NCBI RefSeq assembly: GCF_029959445.1
Contig: NZ_JASCOR010000022.1
Location: 1-40,566, forward strand
Direction: 5' to 3'
Length of the DNA: 40,566 nucleotides
From: Stenotrophomonas sp. PS02298
GTDB lineage: Bacteria; Pseudomonadota; Gammaproteobacteria; Xanthomonadales; Xanthomonadaceae
Positions 1 to 8,329 of the stretch are shown in pieces. The notes below the pieces were generated by a model. That model saw only the letters and a list, made by a program, of their open reading frames with translations, was not told the origin of the DNA and did not search any database. Both the position numbers and the translations under genes were made by a program. Position 1 is the first letter of the stretch; each line of letters begins with the position of its first letter.

Positions 1-31
1 GCCCGCATCACTACGGGCCGCGCGTCGTCAC

Positions 32-1717
32 TCAGCCGGCCAAGGCCTGCTCGTGCACACCGGCCACGGCGCGGCCGGACGGATCGGCCATGCTGGCGAA
101 GCTGGCGTCCCATGCAATCGCCGCGGGTGACGAGCAGGCAATCGACTTGCCGCCCGGCACGGTTTCCGATGCCGCGTGGCTGGGGAAGAACTGCTCGAAC
201 ACATGGCGGTAGTAATAGGCCTCCTTGGTCTGCGGCGGGTTGTGCGGGAAGCGCTTGTCGGCCGCTGCCAGCACCCGGTCGCTGACCTGCGCTTCGGCAT
301 GCGCCTTCAAACCGTCGATCCAGCCGTAGCCGACGCCGTCGCTGAACTGCTCCTTCTGCCGCCACAGGATTTCCTTGGGCAGGTAGCCCTCAAAGGCCTC
401 ACGCAACACCGCCTTCTCGATGCGGCCGCTGGCCTTGTCGACCATCTTGTGGCGCGCATCCATCTTCATCGCCACATCAAGGAATTCGCGGTCCAGGAAC
501 GGCACGCGCGGCTCCACGCCCCAAGCCATCATCGACTTGTTCGCGCGCAAGCAGTCGTAGTTGTTCAGCGCATCCAGCTTGCGCACGAGTTCTTCATGGA
601 ACTCACGTGCGTTCGGCGCCTTGTGGAAGTACAGGTAGCCACCGAAGATCTCGTCACTGCCCTCACCGGACAGCACCATCTTCACGCCCATTGCCTTGAT
701 CCGTCGCGCCAACAGGAACATCGGTGTCGATGCGCGGATGGTGGTGACGTCGTAAGTCTCGACGTGACGGATCACTTCCGGCACCGCATCCAGGCCTTCC
801 TCGAAGGTGTACTCGAAGCCGTGGTGCACGGTGCCCAGCATTTCCGCCGCCACCTTGGCCGCGGCCAGGTCGGGCGAACCCTTCAGGCCAATGGCGAAAC
901 TGTGCAGGCGCGGCCACCAGGCCTCGCTCTGACCGCCGTCTTCGATGCGGTTGCGCGCATAGCGCGCCGCGACCGCGGCGACCAGCGAGGAATCCAGGCC
1001 ACCGGACAGCAGCACGCCATAGGGCACGTCGGTCATCAATTGGCGGTGCACGGCACGCTCGAAGGCCTCGCGCAGTTCGGCCAGCGATACATCCACACCT
1101 TCCACCGCCTCGTACTCGCGCCACGGACGCTCGTAGTACTTGCTCAGCGTGTCGGTGCTGCTGTCATACCAATGGCCGGGCGGGAACTGCGCCACGTCGG
1201 CACAGGTATCGGACAGCGACTTCATTTCCGAGGCCACGCACAGCCGGCCCTGCTTGTCGTGGCCCCAGTACAGCGGCACCACGCCGATCGGGTCGCGGGC
1301 GATGATCACGCGCTGTTTCTCGCGGTCCCACAACGCAAAGGCGAAGATGCCGTTGAGCCTGTTCAAGTAGGACGCCGGTTCGTCCTCGCGGTACAGCGCG
1401 TTGATCACTTCGCAGTCCGAGCCGGTCTGGAAGGCGTAGGGCTGGGTCAGTTCCTTCTTCAGCTCCTGGTGGTTGTAGATCTCACCGTTCACTGCCAGCG
1501 CCAGCTGGCCGTCGTCGGACAGCAGCGGCTGCGAGCCGCCGGCAGGGTCGACGATGGCCAGGCGCTCGTGCACCAGGATAGCCCCGTCGTCTACGTAGAC
1601 GCCGCTCCAGTCCGGGCCGCGATGCCGCTGGCGCTGGGATTGTTCAAGCGCCTGCCGACGCAGCGCCTGCAGGTCGTCACCGGATTGCAGGCCAAAAATG
1701 CCGAAGATGGAACACAT
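32..1717 (-). CDS. asnB: Asparagine synthase B (glutamine-hydrolysing)
   Basis: Makes asparagine from aspartate, ATP and glutamine in the cytoplasm. The start chosen gives a protein beginning MCSIFGIFG, so Cys2 becomes the N-terminal nucleophile of the class II glutamine amidotransferase domain once Met is removed. A Shine-Dalgarno AGGAG lies 8 nt upstream. An in-frame start 14 codons further upstream would bury that Cys, so it was rejected. The product is 561 aa, close to E. coli AsnB (554). Visible motifs are RHRGPDWSG (glutaminase domain), GSDCEVI, the PP-loop SGGLDSS that binds ATP, and SGEGSDEIFGGY in the synthetase domain. The gene ends 31 nt from the window edge and is the first structural gene after the Asn-rich attenuator at 1804-1959, which probably controls it. 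The family assignment is secure; the regulation is inferred. Confidence 0.97.
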   Translation of the reverse strand: MCSIFGIFGLQSGDDLQALRRQALEQSQRQRHRGPDWSGVYVDDGAILVHERLAIVDPAGGSQPLLSDDGQLALAVNGEIYNHQELKKELTQPYAFQTGSDCEVINALYREDEPASYLNRLNGIFAFALWDREKQRVIIARDPIGVVPLYWGHDKQGRLCVASEMKSLSDTCADVAQFPPGHWYDSSTDTLSKYYERPWREYEAVEGVDVSLAELREAFERAVHRQLMTDVPYGVLLSGGLDSSLVAAVAARYARNRIEDGGQSEAWWPRLHSFAIGLKGSPDLAAAKVAAEMLGTVHHGFEYTFEEGLDAVPEVIRHVETYDVTTIRASTPMFLLARRIKAMGVKMVLSGEGSDEIFGGYLYFHKAPNAREFHEELVRKLDALNNYDCLRANKSMMAWGVEPRVPFLDREFLDVAMKMDARHKMVDKASGRIEKAVLREAFEGYLPKEILWRQKEQFSDGVGYGWIDGLKAHAEAQVSDRVLAAADKRFPHNPPQTKEAYYYRHVFEQFFPSHAASETVPGGKSIACSSPAAIAWDASFASMADPSGRAVAGVHEQALAG

Positions 1718-1803
1718 GGGAAAGCTCCTGGGTTGTGTGGGGACAAACATTGGAAGCAACGGCTTGAAGACCTGCAGCCGCTCGGTGTTCCCGCCCCGGC
1801 CAC

Positions 1804-1834
1804 AAAAAAACCCGCATCGGCCGATGCGGGTTTT
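1804..1834 (-). terminator. Intrinsic terminator of the asnB attenuator
   Basis: On the minus strand the arms CCCGCATC and GATGCGGG pair around a GGCC loop (1830-1811). AAAA precedes the stem and a run of seven T follows it (1810-1804), so the stem can extend by A-U pairs. This is a textbook Rho-independent terminator, but it lies upstream of asnB, about 87 nt before the start codon and 26 nt after the stop of the leader ORF. No full-length gene ends here, so it fits a conditional attenuator rather than an end-of-gene terminator. Confidence 0.9.
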
Positions 1835-1860
1835 CTGGTGTCCTGAGCGTGTTGCCTGTT

Positions 1861-1959
1861 CTAGCTCTGGTCGCAGTCCCGCAGTGGCCGCGCACGATTA
1901 TTCGCGCGCAGATTATTGCGGTTGTTATTGTTGACGGCGGTGGCCAGGAACGAGGACAT
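1861..1959 (-). CDS. Asn-rich leader peptide of asnB
   Basis: A 32-codon ORF (ATG at 1959-1957, TAG at 1863-1861) lies between a possible promoter and the asnB terminator. Eight of its 32 codons are Asn, in three clusters: residues 10-13, 15-16 and 20-21. Five are AAT and three AAC, although AAT is disfavoured in a genome this GC-rich. The rest is unremarkable (Arg, Ala, Leu). The bias for the exact product of the downstream enzyme is the hallmark of a regulatory leader peptide like TrpL, HisL or IlvL: scarcity of charged tRNA-Asn would stall the ribosome. There is no good Shine-Dalgarno; the ATG may be at the very 5' end of the RNA. The ORF also stays open further upstream, but without Asn enrichment, so this Met was chosen. 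That the peptide is translated is inferred. Confidence 0.8.
   Translation of the reverse strand: MSSFLATAVNNNNRNNLRANNRARPLRDCDQS
1878..1911 (-). promoter_or_regulatory. Protector hairpin and antiterminator strand of the asnB attenuator
   Basis: Two mutually exclusive structures can be drawn in the leader RNA. The protector hairpin (1911-1888) pairs CTGCGCGC with GTGCGCGG, one G-U pair and one U-G pair included, and extends by GA/TC to an ATAA loop that falls in the last Asn codon pair. The antiterminator strand GGCCACTGCGGG (1889-1878) overlaps its 3' edge. That strand can pair with CCCGCATCGGCC of the terminator: six base pairs, a 2x2 internal loop, then four base pairs. A ribosome stalled at Asn codons 10-16 would block the protector and leave the antiterminator free. 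A ribosome reaching the TAG 14 nt downstream would cover it and let the terminator form. The pairing is read by eye; the mechanism is inference from trp/his-type attenuation. Confidence 0.7.
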
Positions 1960-1966
1960 GGCGCTG

Positions 1967-1995
1967 ACCGTATCCCGCTTTCGGCGCCCGCGCAA
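1967..1995 (-). promoter_or_regulatory. Candidate promoter of the asnB leader
   Basis: The minus strand has TTGCGC (1995-1990), a 17-nt spacer, then TACGGT (1972-1967). The -35 hexamer is identical to the one in the convincing rpsB promoter of this window, also with a 17-nt spacer. The -10 box is poor (3/6). The leader ATG begins 8 nt after the -10 box, so transcription would start at or next to the start codon. Tentative. Confidence 0.4.
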
Positions 1996-2075
1996 CTGTT
2001 GCTTTGGCAACCGATTCAGCGGCCGGGCCGGCGCACTCCGCGATAATCCCCCGCCACCTTGCCCGGACCTGCTGG

Positions 2076-2972
2076 ATGCCCCGTCCCACACCCCGCGTGC
2101 TGCTGTACGCCCTGCCCCTGTTCATCCTGCTCGGTTGCGCGACAACGCCCAACACCCGCCCTGCCAGCGACACCGAACGCGACGCGCTGTCCGCGGCCGC
2201 CGATGGCCAGTTCGATTCCGCCCTGCGGGTGGCGAAGATGTATCAGGCCTGGAACGACCCGCGCGCATTGGACTGGTACGCGCGCGCCGCGGCGACAATA
2301 CCGCGCACGCACCGCAGCACCGGCGCCGAGGAGCAATTGGGCAGGCTGCTTGAGCGCGGCCGCCTGGACAGCAGTGACGAACCGCAGAAGCCGGAGGACG
2401 TCCGCTTCAAGCCATCGCCACGCAAGGCACTGCGCTGGTACCAGAGTGCCGCCTACCACGGCTCACCGTATGCCATGTCCGATCTGGCACGCTGGTACGA
2501 ACGCCAGGGCGACATGGCGGGCGCACTGCGCTGGCGCCTGCGTTCGGCGGTGTACATGCGTGAGCTGTACAAGCTGGACGCATTGCGCAACGCAACCCAT
2601 GCCTCAACCGAAGCTACGCGCCTTGCCCCCGACCAGCCCTCCACCAATCCGACCATCGCCCGCATCCAGCGGCGTGCCGCGCGCGGCGATGCCGAGGCCC
2701 AGGTCGATCTTGGCGCCTTGCACAAAGCGGGCATCGGCATGCCAGCGGATATGCGCGAGGCACTGCGCTGGTATCAGCGCGCCGGCGAACAGGGCAATGT
2801 CTACGGCCAGTACTTCAGCGGCTTGGCGCTCGGCCGCGGCAGCAAAGGCCTGCCGAAAAATGAGACTGCAGCGGCGGCGTGGTTCGCGCGCGCCCAGGCG
2901 CAGGAGTTCTATCTGGCCGAGGAGTCGTACTGGCGCAGGGCCATCGCGCCGCCATTCTTCATCTTCGAATAG
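2076..2972 (+). CDS. Sel1-repeat (TPR-like) lipoprotein
   Basis: Predicted 298-aa lipoprotein. The start at 2076 gives a short basic N-terminus, a hydrophobic core and the lipobox LLGC with Cys21 as lipidation site; an in-frame ATG 24 codons upstream would put a polar stretch before the signal and was rejected. The mature part contains Sel1-like repeats, seen as repeated ALRWYQ motifs at roughly residues 120-160 and 225-275 (for example EALRWYQRAGEQGN), with the AEAQVDLGALHKAG pattern typical of the family. Sel1 repeats form alpha-solenoids that mediate protein contacts. The partner and process are unknown, and no catalytic motif is visible. It is divergent from the asnB leader and followed 97 nt later by the pentapeptide-repeat gene in the same direction. 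The family call is good; the function is not known. Confidence 0.85.
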   Translation: MPRPTPRVLLYALPLFILLGCATTPNTRPASDTERDALSAAADGQFDSALRVAKMYQAWNDPRALDWYARAAATIPRTHRSTGAEEQLGRLLERGRLDSSDEPQKPEDVRFKPSPRKALRWYQSAAYHGSPYAMSDLARWYERQGDMAGALRWRLRSAVYMRELYKLDALRNATHASTEATRLAPDQPSTNPTIARIQRRAARGDAEAQVDLGALHKAGIGMPADMREALRWYQRAGEQGNVYGQYFSGLALGRGSKGLPKNETAAAAWFARAQAQEFYLAEESYWRRAIAPPFFIFE

Positions 2973-3069
2973 ATCGAGCAGGTCTGTACACACAACGTCC
3001 GCCGCAACAAGACTGCATCAGCAGAGCGATGTCGCGCAGAATGACGCACAAGCACCTGCAGAGTTGGAC

Positions 3070-3756
3070 ATGACGAACACCCCGATTTTCCACGAAGAAA
3101 CCATCGACCGCGTGCGCATGCAGCAGATCATCCGAGCGCATCCGCGTGCAGCGGTGTTTGAATCCTGCACGCTGGACGAGGGTGATTTCTCGCGCCTGGA
3201 CATGGACGGCTTCCAGTTCAAGCAGTGTTCGCTGAGCAGGGCCAACTGGCTTGCCGCATCACTGGAGGAAAGCCAGTGGCAGAAATGCCGCGGCAGCCAC
3301 TGCGACTTCAGTTCCGCACAGCTCAGTGATTCGCGCTTTGACCATTGCGACCTCAACAACAGCTTCTGGCGACGCGCCACACTATCGTCGGTACAGTTCA
3401 AGGACTGCAAGCTGACCGGTGCCCACCTGCAGGAAGTCAGCGGCTGGGCACTGGAGTTCCGCGACTGCCTGCTGGTCAGCGCCGACCTGCGCGGCATGTC
3501 ATTCCGCAAAGCGCAGCTGGAAGGCATGGATTTCTCCGATGCCGACCTCTCAGGCTGCGACTTCCGCGATGCTGTTTTCAGTGGCGGCAGCCTGCGCAAC
3601 ACGCAGACCCGCCTGACCCGCTTCGAAGGTGCCGACCTGCGCGATACCGATATCAGCGGGCTCAACCTGATGGATGCCAAGCACTTCAAGAAAGCAGTGA
3701 TTTCGCAGCGGCAGGCAGCGGCGGCGCTGGCGGCATTTGGGTTGATCGTCGCCTAG
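3070..3756 (+). CDS. Pentapeptide-repeat protein
   Basis: A 228-aa protein built largely of degenerate pentapeptide repeats, A(D/N)LXX, from about residue 30 to 210. Examples are SADLRGMSF, DADLSGCDF and GADLRDTDI, and many repeat centres carry F, L or C. Such proteins fold as a right-handed quadrilateral beta-helix. Some (Qnr, McbG, MfpA) mimic DNA and protect gyrase, but most have no known function, and nothing here singles out the gyrase-protecting group. There is no signal peptide or membrane segment, so it is probably cytoplasmic. The chosen ATG at 3070 begins the recognisable protein; the reading frame stays open far upstream only because it overlaps the Sel1 gene in another frame. It converges with the sensor cyclase gene 66 nt downstream, with no clear terminator between them. 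Confidence 0.8.
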   Translation: MTNTPIFHEETIDRVRMQQIIRAHPRAAVFESCTLDEGDFSRLDMDGFQFKQCSLSRANWLAASLEESQWQKCRGSHCDFSSAQLSDSRFDHCDLNNSFWRRATLSSVQFKDCKLTGAHLQEVSGWALEFRDCLLVSADLRGMSFRKAQLEGMDFSDADLSGCDFRDAVFSGGSLRNTQTRLTRFEGADLRDTDISGLNLMDAKHFKKAVISQRQAAAALAAFGLIVA

Positions 3757-3822
3757 GAAAACAGGCGCTTCGGATATGCACCAATAAGGGCTTACCGCTG
3801 GCCCAGGTCATGCCCCTCGCGG

Positions 3823-6714
3823 TCACTCCGCATCGAGCGTTGCGATCTCAACCCGGTTCCGCCCCTCGCGCTTGCCGCGATAGAGCGCCAGGTCAGCACA
3901 GCGCACGAGCGCCATCGGGTCTTCCCCAGGCACCGGAGTGCAAACCGCCACCCCGACACTGATGGTCACCCGTTGCCCCGCTGCACCGGTCACTTGTTCC
4001 ACCGCACTGCGCAGACGCTCCCCAAGCGCCATCGCCATCTGCCCGTCGCAACCGGGCAGGATCAACACGAACTCCTCGCCGCCATAGCGTGCGACCAGCT
4101 CTTCGGCACCGGTCACCTGCGCGTCCAGGGTCTGCGCAACGCGGCGCAACTGCAGGTCACCGATGTGGTGCCCGTATGTGTCGTTGAACTGTTTGAAGTG
4201 GTCTACGTCGATCATCATCACCGCCAGCGGCTCCTGCTGTTCGAGACAGCGCTGCCACGCCCGTGGCAAGGCCTTCTCCATCGCGTGGCGGTTGGCGATG
4301 CCGGTGAGTCCGTCGGTCACCGCCAGGGCAGAGAGCCTGGAATTGGCGCTCTGCAGCTCGGCTGTGCGCTCGTTGATCTTCTGCTCAAGCAGACGGTTTT
4401 GTGCATTGATGGCACGGGTGCGGAGCCGCACCACCGCCACCACAAACAATAAACCCGCCACGCCAAAGCCCACCCGAACCCAGGGCCGCTGGTACCAGAA
4501 GGGTGCAACCTGCAGCGGGTAGCTCATCGCCTCGGTGGGTGCGCCGCCCAGTACCCTCGCCTGCAACTGGAAGATGTAAGCACCCGCTGGCAAGCGCTGG
4601 TAGGTCAGCTCACGCCCTGCCGTCCATGGCGACCATTCGTCGTGATAGCCCGGCATCCGGTAACGGAACTCGACCTCCGGCTCCATGCTCTGCACGCCGA
4701 AGCGCAAGGCCAATCCCGCCCCCGCTGGCAAGTGCGGCGTTGTCTTTGGCAACAGCGGCAACAGTACCGGCGGATGATTCGGACCTTGCAGCTCGATGCG
4801 ATCCAGTCGCGCCTGCGGTGGTGTCGCGACGGACTCAATCGCAGCAGGATCCAACTGCAACACGCTGTCGCGGGTAACCACGCGCAGTTGTCCATCGCGA
4901 TGCAGGGCAACTGTCATGAAGCCTGGCACTCGGCTATCACTGACCTGCTGCAGTTGGAACGTGGACGCACCTGGCTTGCGCCACCACAGCTGCCGTGGCG
5001 TCCAGGCGAAGCTGCCCTTGGCGTTGTCCTCGCCCTCCAGTTCCATGGGAGCCTGCAGCCCCGGCAGCACGGGCAAAACCGCGGCAACAAACCGTTCACC
5101 CTGCAAACGATGCACCTGCTGCCCGGATATCGCGTACAACACGCGATCACTCCGGAACAAACGAGTGCCCTTGCCTGCAGCTGCAGGCAAGCCCTGCTTC
5201 GGCCCAAAAGGCTGCTCAGCGAGCAGTTGGCCACTATCCGTAGCGAAGCGCCAGCGCCTCGCGCCACCGCTTGCATCGCCCGCCCACAACTCGCCGGCGA
5301 CAACTTCATACACCCCAAGCGCAGCGCCGCCGATCTGCCACTGCGCCTGCAGCTGCCAGCGCCCGTCGTGTTGGCCGAGCACGATGATCTTGGTGTTGGT
5401 CAACGCGAACATGCGCCTGGCGTCGAACGCCGAGGGCATCAGCCTGCTAACACTGTCACCCAGCGCCGGCGGCAGCAGCCGTCGTGGTTGCGTTTGCCCG
5501 GGATCGAGCACCGCCAGTCCATAGCGATCTCCGATCAGGAGACCGGCGTTTGTTCCCTCCAGCGCGAAGGTCTCCAGATCACGTCGCGGCCATTGCGAGA
5601 GCGAGAACATTGGCGTGCCCGCCGCAGACGGTTGCGCGCTCCACACCCCCATGCTTGCCACCCACAGGCGACCGTCATACCAGGTGCTGTCGAAGATGCG
5701 TCCGCCCAGGCCATGCAGGCGCCCATAGCGTGTCCATGGCAGCGACCAGCGCAGGCGCGCGATGCCGTTCTCGCCTGAGATCCACACCGCGCCCTCGCGA
5801 TCCTCCACCAGGTCGTGCATCTCACCCGCACACGCGGCAAAGCTGTCGAGCAGGTGCAGATCGGGGGAGAAACGCATGATCGTGCCGTCGAAGCTGCCGA
5901 TCGCGAAGCCACCGTCGGCAAGGGCAATACCGGTGTACGGCTCGTGCAGACGGAAGGCCGCATCGGCCTCCGTGTCGAGCTTGCGCACACGCCTACCATC
6001 GCTGAAATGGAAGCCATCGGCCGCGGCAAACAGCAAGCCGCCCCGGTACGGCCAGGCCGCTGGAACACGCAGCTTGGCCAGCGACTCCATGCCTTCGACC
6101 AGCACCATCGCGGCCTTGTCGACACGGTAAAGACCTTGCCCCGGAACCCGGAAGAAGACCTCGTCGCCGGCCACCAACGGACGCGTACGTGCGCCAGCGG
6201 GAAGCTGCATGCGCGTGGTGCTGCCGTCCTTTTCAAGCACGAACAAGGCGCCAGCGCTTACCGCGTGCACGCCACGCGAGGTTTCCCCCAACGAGAAGAC
6301 CTCGACCGGCCCTTGCACCAGACCCGCACTGGCCAAGCGTGGCAACAGGTCTACGAATTTGTGGGTGCCATCAGGCTGTCGCAGCAAGCGTCCGAAAACC
6401 CCCGCGCCGGCGACATGGATGCTGCCATCACGCGCCAGCATGATCGAGTACACCGGCGCTTCGCCAGACGCCTCCAACAGCGCCCATACCCCGCTACGGA
6501 AGACCATCACGCCTTCGCCACTGGCAGCATAGAGGTTGCCCGCGCGGTCGACGACCATCCCGGGATAGGTTGGCGCGGCAGGCAACTGGCTTGCCCCGAA
6601 CTGACGTAGCAGCGGCAAGCCATGCAGTGTTGTGCTGGCGTGCGCGAATGGCAGCACGCACACCAGCAGCAGGGCCATCAGCCCTTTACGGAACCGCATT
6701 TGAACACTGTCCAT
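3823..6714 (-). CDS. Membrane sensor diguanylate cyclase (beta-propeller, Y_Y_Y, GGDEF)
   Basis: A 963-aa sensor enzyme that should make the second messenger cyclic di-GMP. Order of parts: a signal sequence within the first ~27 residues; a long periplasmic region of about 650 residues with repeated propeller-blade motifs of the two-component-regulator propeller type; a Y_Y_Y-like domain (motif FRYRMPGYHDEWSPW, about 690-755); one membrane helix (about 763-783); a short coiled coil (INERTAELQSANSRLSAL); and a C-terminal GGDEF domain with the active-site motif GGEEF at about 878-882. The Mg-binding segment MIDVDHFKQFND is present, so the enzyme is probably active. The inhibitory RxxD site five residues before GGEEF is absent (TGAE), so product feedback may be missing. 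The periplasmic ligand is unknown. The ATG at 6714 was kept; Met6 is an alternative. Confidence 0.92.
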   Translation of the reverse strand: MDSVQMRFRKGLMALLLVCVLPFAHASTTLHGLPLLRQFGASQLPAAPTYPGMVVDRAGNLYAASGEGVMVFRSGVWALLEASGEAPVYSIMLARDGSIHVAGAGVFGRLLRQPDGTHKFVDLLPRLASAGLVQGPVEVFSLGETSRGVHAVSAGALFVLEKDGSTTRMQLPAGARTRPLVAGDEVFFRVPGQGLYRVDKAAMVLVEGMESLAKLRVPAAWPYRGGLLFAAADGFHFSDGRRVRKLDTEADAAFRLHEPYTGIALADGGFAIGSFDGTIMRFSPDLHLLDSFAACAGEMHDLVEDREGAVWISGENGIARLRWSLPWTRYGRLHGLGGRIFDSTWYDGRLWVASMGVWSAQPSAAGTPMFSLSQWPRRDLETFALEGTNAGLLIGDRYGLAVLDPGQTQPRRLLPPALGDSVSRLMPSAFDARRMFALTNTKIIVLGQHDGRWQLQAQWQIGGAALGVYEVVAGELWAGDASGGARRWRFATDSGQLLAEQPFGPKQGLPAAAGKGTRLFRSDRVLYAISGQQVHRLQGERFVAAVLPVLPGLQAPMELEGEDNAKGSFAWTPRQLWWRKPGASTFQLQQVSDSRVPGFMTVALHRDGQLRVVTRDSVLQLDPAAIESVATPPQARLDRIELQGPNHPPVLLPLLPKTTPHLPAGAGLALRFGVQSMEPEVEFRYRMPGYHDEWSPWTAGRELTYQRLPAGAYIFQLQARVLGGAPTEAMSYPLQVAPFWYQRPWVRVGFGVAGLLFVVAVVRLRTRAINAQNRLLEQKINERTAELQSANSRLSALAVTDGLTGIANRHAMEKALPRAWQRCLEQQEPLAVMMIDVDHFKQFNDTYGHHIGDLQLRRVAQTLDAQVTGAEELVARYGGEEFVLILPGCDGQMAMALGERLRSAVEQVTGAAGQRVTISVGVAVCTPVPGEDPMALVRCADLALYRGKREGRNRVEIATLDAE

Positions 6715-6755
6715 CTCGCCCCCCCGGCAAGATTGTGCACTTGCACCGTAACAGC

Positions 6756-7883
6756 TTAGTCCAGCAGCTTTTCGATCAGTTTCCTGTACAGCCCAGGCAG
6801 CGCCTCCAGATCGGCGACGCGCACGTTCTCATCGACCTGGTGGATGCTGGCATTGACCGGCCCCACCTCGATGCATTGTGCGCCCAGCGGAGCGATGAAG
6901 CGGGCATCAGAGGTACCACCGCCGGTGCTTTCTTCGGGCGCGGCACCGGCGAATTCAGCCAGCACTTCGCGGGCGACGCTGCGCAAGCGGCCTACCGGCG
7001 TATAGAACGGCTCACCGCTGCGGTGCCAATGCAGGTCGTAGTCCAGGCCATGACGGTCCAACAGCGCGCCGATCTCGGCCTCCAGCTTGTCGGCATTCCA
7101 ATGCGGGTTGTAGCGCAGGTTGAACATCACCTGCAGCTCGCCCGGGATCACATTGTTGGCGCCGGTGCCGGCGTTGATGTTGGATATCTGCAGGCTGGTG
7201 GACGGGAAGCTTTCGTAGCCATCGTCCCAATGACGGGCAGTCAGCTCAGCCAACGCCGGTGCGGCCAGATGGATGGGGTTGCGTGCCTTGTCCGGATAGG
7301 CGACATGGCCCTGCACGCCCTTGATGCGCAGCTTGGCCGAGAGGCTGCCACGGCGGCCGACGCGCAGCAGGTCACCGAGCTTGGCGGTAGACGAAGGCTC
7401 ACCGGTAATGCACCAGTCGATGCCCTGCCCGCGTTCGACAAAGAGTTTGGCAACGTGGCGCACGCCATCGATGGCGTCACCTTCCTCGTCGCTGGTAAGC
7501 AGCACCGCCAGCGTGCCGGGGTGGTTCGGGTGGGCGGCAACGAACTGTTCGGCCGCCACCACGAAGGCGGCAACACTGCCTTTCATGTCGGCGGTGCCGC
7601 GTCCGTACAGCACGCCGTCACGCACTTCCGGCTTGAACGGATCGCTGCTCCAGGCCTCGACCGGACCGGTCGGCACCACGTCGGTGTGGCCGAGCAGCAC
7701 CAATACCGGCGCACCGCTGCCGTGGGTAGCCCAGAGGTTGTCCACTTGCCCCAGGCGCAGGTGCTCGCAGTTGAAGCCTGCGGCGCTGAGGCGGGCTGCG
7801 ATCAGCTGCTGGCAGCCTGCGTCTTCCGGGGTAACCGAGGGGCGGGCGATCAGATCGCAGGTCAGGGCTAGTACGTCGTTCAT
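6756..7883 (-). CDS. dapE: Succinyl-diaminopimelate desuccinylase
   Basis: Removes succinate from N-succinyl-LL-2,6-diaminopimelate in the succinylase branch of lysine and peptidoglycan-diaminopimelate synthesis. It is a cytoplasmic di-zinc M20 peptidase-family enzyme. The 375 aa match the family length exactly. Visible metal and catalytic residues are His66 and Asp68 in LLGHTDVVP, Asp99 in GRGTADMKG, the Glu133-Glu134 pair in TSDEEGDA, and the C-terminal GGTSDARF and NASIHQVDE motifs. The start at 7883 follows AGAAGG-like AGAAGG by 5 nt; a GTG nine codons upstream has no such site. It is the last gene of the map-glnD-dapD-yffB-dapE run, 64 nt after yffB. In E. coli yffB also neighbours dapE. 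The dapD gene for an earlier step of the same branch lies two genes upstream, which supports shared control. Confidence 0.97.
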   Translation of the reverse strand: MNDVLALTCDLIARPSVTPEDAGCQQLIAARLSAAGFNCEHLRLGQVDNLWATHGSGAPVLVLLGHTDVVPTGPVEAWSSDPFKPEVRDGVLYGRGTADMKGSVAAFVVAAEQFVAAHPNHPGTLAVLLTSDEEGDAIDGVRHVAKLFVERGQGIDWCITGEPSSTAKLGDLLRVGRRGSLSAKLRIKGVQGHVAYPDKARNPIHLAAPALAELTARHWDDGYESFPSTSLQISNINAGTGANNVIPGELQVMFNLRYNPHWNADKLEAEIGALLDRHGLDYDLHWHRSGEPFYTPVGRLRSVAREVLAEFAGAAPEESTGGGTSDARFIAPLGAQCIEVGPVNASIHQVDENVRVADLEALPGLYRKLIEKLLD

Positions 7884-7947
7884 GGGGGCCTTCTGGATCG
7901 GTTGCTTCACGGTTTACGTCGCGCTCCCACTGTTGCTGGAAGACGGA

Positions 7948-8304
7948 TCAGGCGATGTTGAAGCGGGCTTTGAAGCCGTTGTCACTGAAACCCTGGCTCA
8001 GGGTGCCGTCGTCGGTGATAACCAATGGGCGCTTGATCAGCTGCGGGTACTCGCGCAGCAGTAGTTTCCACTCGGCATCGGACTCGGGCGACTTGCGGTT
8101 GTCCGGCAGCTGCCGCCATGTGGTCGAGGATTTGTTGATCATCGACGCGAAACCGCCGGCCTTGCCCGCCCATTCGAGCAGGGTTTCCGGGCTGGGCTTG
8201 TTGTCGCGGTAGTCGACGAAGGTGTAGGCGATGTTGAAGCGATCCAGCCACTTGGTGGCTTTCTTGCAGGTGTCGCAGTTTTTCAGTCCGTAGATCGTGG
8301 TCAT
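7948..8304 (-). CDS. yffB: ArsC/Spx-family thioredoxin-fold protein (YffB-like)
   Basis: A 118-aa protein of the ArsC/Spx/MgsR family. The N-terminus MTTIYGLKNCDTCKKA contains a CxxC pair at residues 10 and 13 at the usual redox position, followed by FVDYRDNKPS. The C-terminal half has IKRPLVITDDG, the family motif in which the cis-Pro follows Arg. The family includes arsenate reductases and the Spx regulator. The YffB branch next to dapE is a glutathione-dependent thiol reductase-like protein whose cellular substrate is not settled, so I do not call it an arsenate reductase. It lies between dapD and dapE on the same strand, behind a 199-nt gap that contains inverted repeats. Confidence 0.88.
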   Translation of the reverse strand: MTTIYGLKNCDTCKKATKWLDRFNIAYTFVDYRDNKPSPETLLEWAGKAGGFASMINKSSTTWRQLPDNRKSPESDAEWKLLLREYPQLIKRPLVITDDGTLSQGFSDNGFKARFNIA

Positions 8305-8329
8305 GGTTCAAAGCTCGCGGTGATCTGCT

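Noticed and set aside
1-31. Short hairpin GCCCG/CGGGC downstream of asnB as a terminator
   Set aside because: Only five base pairs and no U-tract on the asnB strand; the window ends there.
176-1846. A 556-codon open frame opposite asnB
   Set aside because: It is the antisense of a conserved gene. High GC leaves long stop-free frames on the opposite strand, and the composition (His, Gln, Val-rich) is that of an antisense shadow.
7948-8304. Naming this gene arsC (arsenate reductase)
   Set aside because: The fold is right, but its place beside dapE and its sequence fit the YffB branch, and no ars genes are nearby.
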